Of a stretch of DNA of 64,000 nt, positions 62,835 through 64,000 are shown one piece after another. The translations under genes and the position numbers were made by a program. The stretch comes from Collimonas sp. PA-H2 (lineage in GTDB: Bacteria > Pseudomonadota > Gammaproteobacteria > Burkholderiales > Burkholderiaceae_D): NCBI RefSeq assembly GCF_002564105.1, contig NZ_PDBX01000001.1:4216001-4280000 (forward strand), read 5' to 3'. Within the stretch, counting starts at the first letter, position 1. The number at the start of each line of letters is the position of its first letter. Below the pieces are notes generated by a model. The model was given only the letters and a program-made list of their open reading frames with translations. It did no database searches and was not told where the DNA came from.

Positions 62835-64000
62835 ATGAAAAATTTCCCTTGGTCTAGCGTCGCTGCCGGTTTTGTCACCGTGCTGGTTGGTTTCACGAGT
62901 TCCGCGGTCATCGTCTTGCAGGCAGCTGCCGCCGCCGGCGCCACGCCACAGCAGATCAGTTCATGGATGCTGGCGCTGGGACTCGGCATGGGACTGACCT
63001 GCATCGGCTTGTCGCTGCGCTACAAGGCCCCGGTAGTCACCGCATGGTCGACGCCAGGCGCCGCCTTGCTGGTCACCAGCCTGTCCGGTATTCCGATGGC
63101 GGACGCGATCGGCGCCTTCATGTTCGCCGCCGCCCTGGTGACCTTGTGCGGCGTCACCGGCTGGTTCGAGCGCGCCATGGGCAAGATCCCGCTGTCGATC
63201 GCAGCCGCCATGCTGGCCGGCATCCTGGCCCATTTCGGCATGAATGTATTTGTCGCCATGAAGCCGCAATTCGTCATGGTGTTTGCCATGTTCATGGCCT
63301 ACCTGCTGTGCAAGCGCTGGCTGCCGCGCTATGCCATCATCATCGTGCTGCTGATCGGAGTCGGGCTGGCGGCCAGCCGCGGCCTGCTGCATTTCGAGCA
63401 TTTCCATTTCGCCTGGGCCTCACCGGTATTCACCATGCCGAGCTTTTCCTGGTCCACCATCATCGGCGTCGGCATTCCCTTGTTCGTGGTCACCATGGCT
63501 TCGCAAAATGCGCCCGGCGTCGCCGTGATCCGCGCCTCCGGCTACCGTACGCCGATTTCCCCGCTGATGACCTGGACCGGGCTGACTACGCTGGTGCTGG
63601 CGCCGTTCGGCTGCTTCTCGCTGAATCTGGCGGCCATCACCGCCGCCATCTGCATGGGCAAGGAAGCGCATGAAGATCCGGCTAAGCGCTACTGGGCGGC
63701 AGTGGCGGCCGGCGGCTTCTATCTGCTGGTGGGCGTGTTCGGCGCCACCGTCGGCGCCTTGTTTGCCGCTTTCCCGCAGGAACTGGTGCTGGCGATAGCC
63801 GGCCTGGCGCTGTTCGGCACCATCGCCAACAGCCTGACCATGGCGATGGCTAACGACACCCAGCGCGAAGCGGCGCTGATCACCTTTCTGGTTACCGCCT
63901 CGGGTGTTACCCTGTTCGGCGTCGGCGCCGCATTCTGGGGACTGGTGGCCGGCGCTGTGGCATTCTTTGTGTTGAACTGGAAACGGCATGCAGCGGCATC
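62835..64000 (+). CDS. BenE-type benzoate/H+ symporter (3' end cut by window edge)
   Basis: An open frame from the ATG at 62835 to the last base, ~388 codons with no stop, so only the final few residues are likely missing. It encodes ~10-12 hydrophobic segments and the BenE pattern: start FPWSSVAAGFVTVLVGFTSS, then YKAPVVTAWSTPGAALL, and near the end MTWTGLTTLVLAPFGCFSLNLAAITAAICMGKEAHEDPAKRY. BenE proteins import benzoate or related aromatic acids by proton symport. It lies after recO, where pdxJ is more usual. No regulator or benzoate-degradation gene is in view. Confidence 0.85.
   Translation, partial: MKNFPWSSVAAGFVTVLVGFTSSAVIVLQAAAAAGATPQQISSWMLALGLGMGLTCIGLSLRYKAPVVTAWSTPGAALLVTSLSGIPMADAIGAFMFAAALVTLCGVTGWFERAMGKIPLSIAAAMLAGILAHFGMNVFVAMKPQFVMVFAMFMAYLLCKRWLPRYAIIIVLLIGVGLAASRGLLHFEHFHFAWASPVFTMPSFSWSTIIGVGIPLFVVTMASQNAPGVAVIRASGYRTPISPLMTWTGLTTLVLAPFGCFSLNLAAITAAICMGKEAHEDPAKRYWAAVAAGGFYLLVGVFGATVGALFAAFPQELVLAIAGLALFGTIANSLTMAMANDTQREAALITFLVTASGVTLFGVGAAFWGLVAGAVAFFVLNWKRHAAA

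Overview
The window is chromosomal DNA of a betaproteobacterium. GC-rich codon use, the fabH-fabD-fabG-acpP-fabF block after yceD-rpmF-plsX, the rpoE-rseA-rseB-mucD block running into lepA-lepB-rnc-era-recO, and the overall protein style point to the Oxalobacteraceae (Collimonas/Herbaspirillum-like). That placement is inferred from remembered gene order and protein style; no search was run. No rRNA, tRNA, CRISPR array, prophage or intact transposase was found. No obvious frameshifted gene was found, but both ends of the window cut a gene.

Layout. 1-3423 (minus strand): a DUF1501/DUF1800 secreted pair and a FAD-linked D-2-hydroxyacid dehydrogenase. 3424-3977 is a gene-free island of repeats: a palindrome, two inverted-repeat blocks and a (GCAACG)11 hexanucleotide tract. 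3978-9327: DUF2069, WrbA, a YihY/BrkB membrane protein, a small hypothetical protein, DUF962, an alpha/beta hydrolase and the sulfhydrylase MetY. 9586-20530 (plus strand): CBS protein, TM2 protein, an LplT-PlsC fusion, a Tat-type nucleoside hydrolase, aroC, DUF4126 coupled to a large FtsX-like permease, a 175-bp MITE-like element, a truncated hemoglobin and rmuC. 20555-26793 (minus strand): a complete heme acquisition operon (TonB receptor, HmuS, HmuT, HmuU, HmuV) behind a Fur box that overlaps its promoter. 27163-32215: small accessory genes (lipoprotein, VOC, DUF1810, MBL-fold hydrolase, GlxA-type regulator, GNAT, MFS). 32245-35314: a coupled molybdenum cofactor cluster moaA-mobA-moeA. 35523-41140: rne and, divergently, rluC and a HAD phosphatase. 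41181-42610: Rieske protein and an S49 peptidase. 42611-43131 is gene-free and holds a possible structured RNA. 43132-44566: RsmI-like methylase and maf. 44732-51364: yceD-rpmF-plsX-fabH-fabD-fabG-acpP-fabF. 51434-56206: membrane protein, rpoE-rseA-rseB-mucD and a glutaredoxin-like protein. 56700-62774: lepA-lepB-DUF4845-rnc-era-recO. 62835-end: a BenE-type benzoate transporter cut by the window edge.

How the genes work together. The heme operon takes heme across the outer membrane (receptor), through the periplasm (HmuT) and inner membrane (HmuU/HmuV), and degrades or traffics it in the cytoplasm (HmuS), under iron control. The fab cluster provides type II fatty acid synthesis and the acyl phosphate for phospholipid synthesis, with ribosomal protein L32 in the same block. 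The rpoE block is an envelope stress sigma factor with its anti-sigma factor, the periplasmic regulator and the periplasmic protease. moaA-mobA-moeA make the molybdopterin guanine dinucleotide cofactor. Adjacent genes often overlap by four bases (ATGA, GTGA or TTGA), and several start with GTG or TTG, which matters when choosing starts.

Most of the window is ordinary core genome. The unexplained signals are intergenic: palindromic repeats sharing a GGGG[T/A]CAGAGT end, a 175-bp hairpin element 23 bases upstream of a hemoglobin gene, a multi-hairpin region that could encode a small RNA (42729-43034), hairpins in the rne leader, and short tandem repeats.
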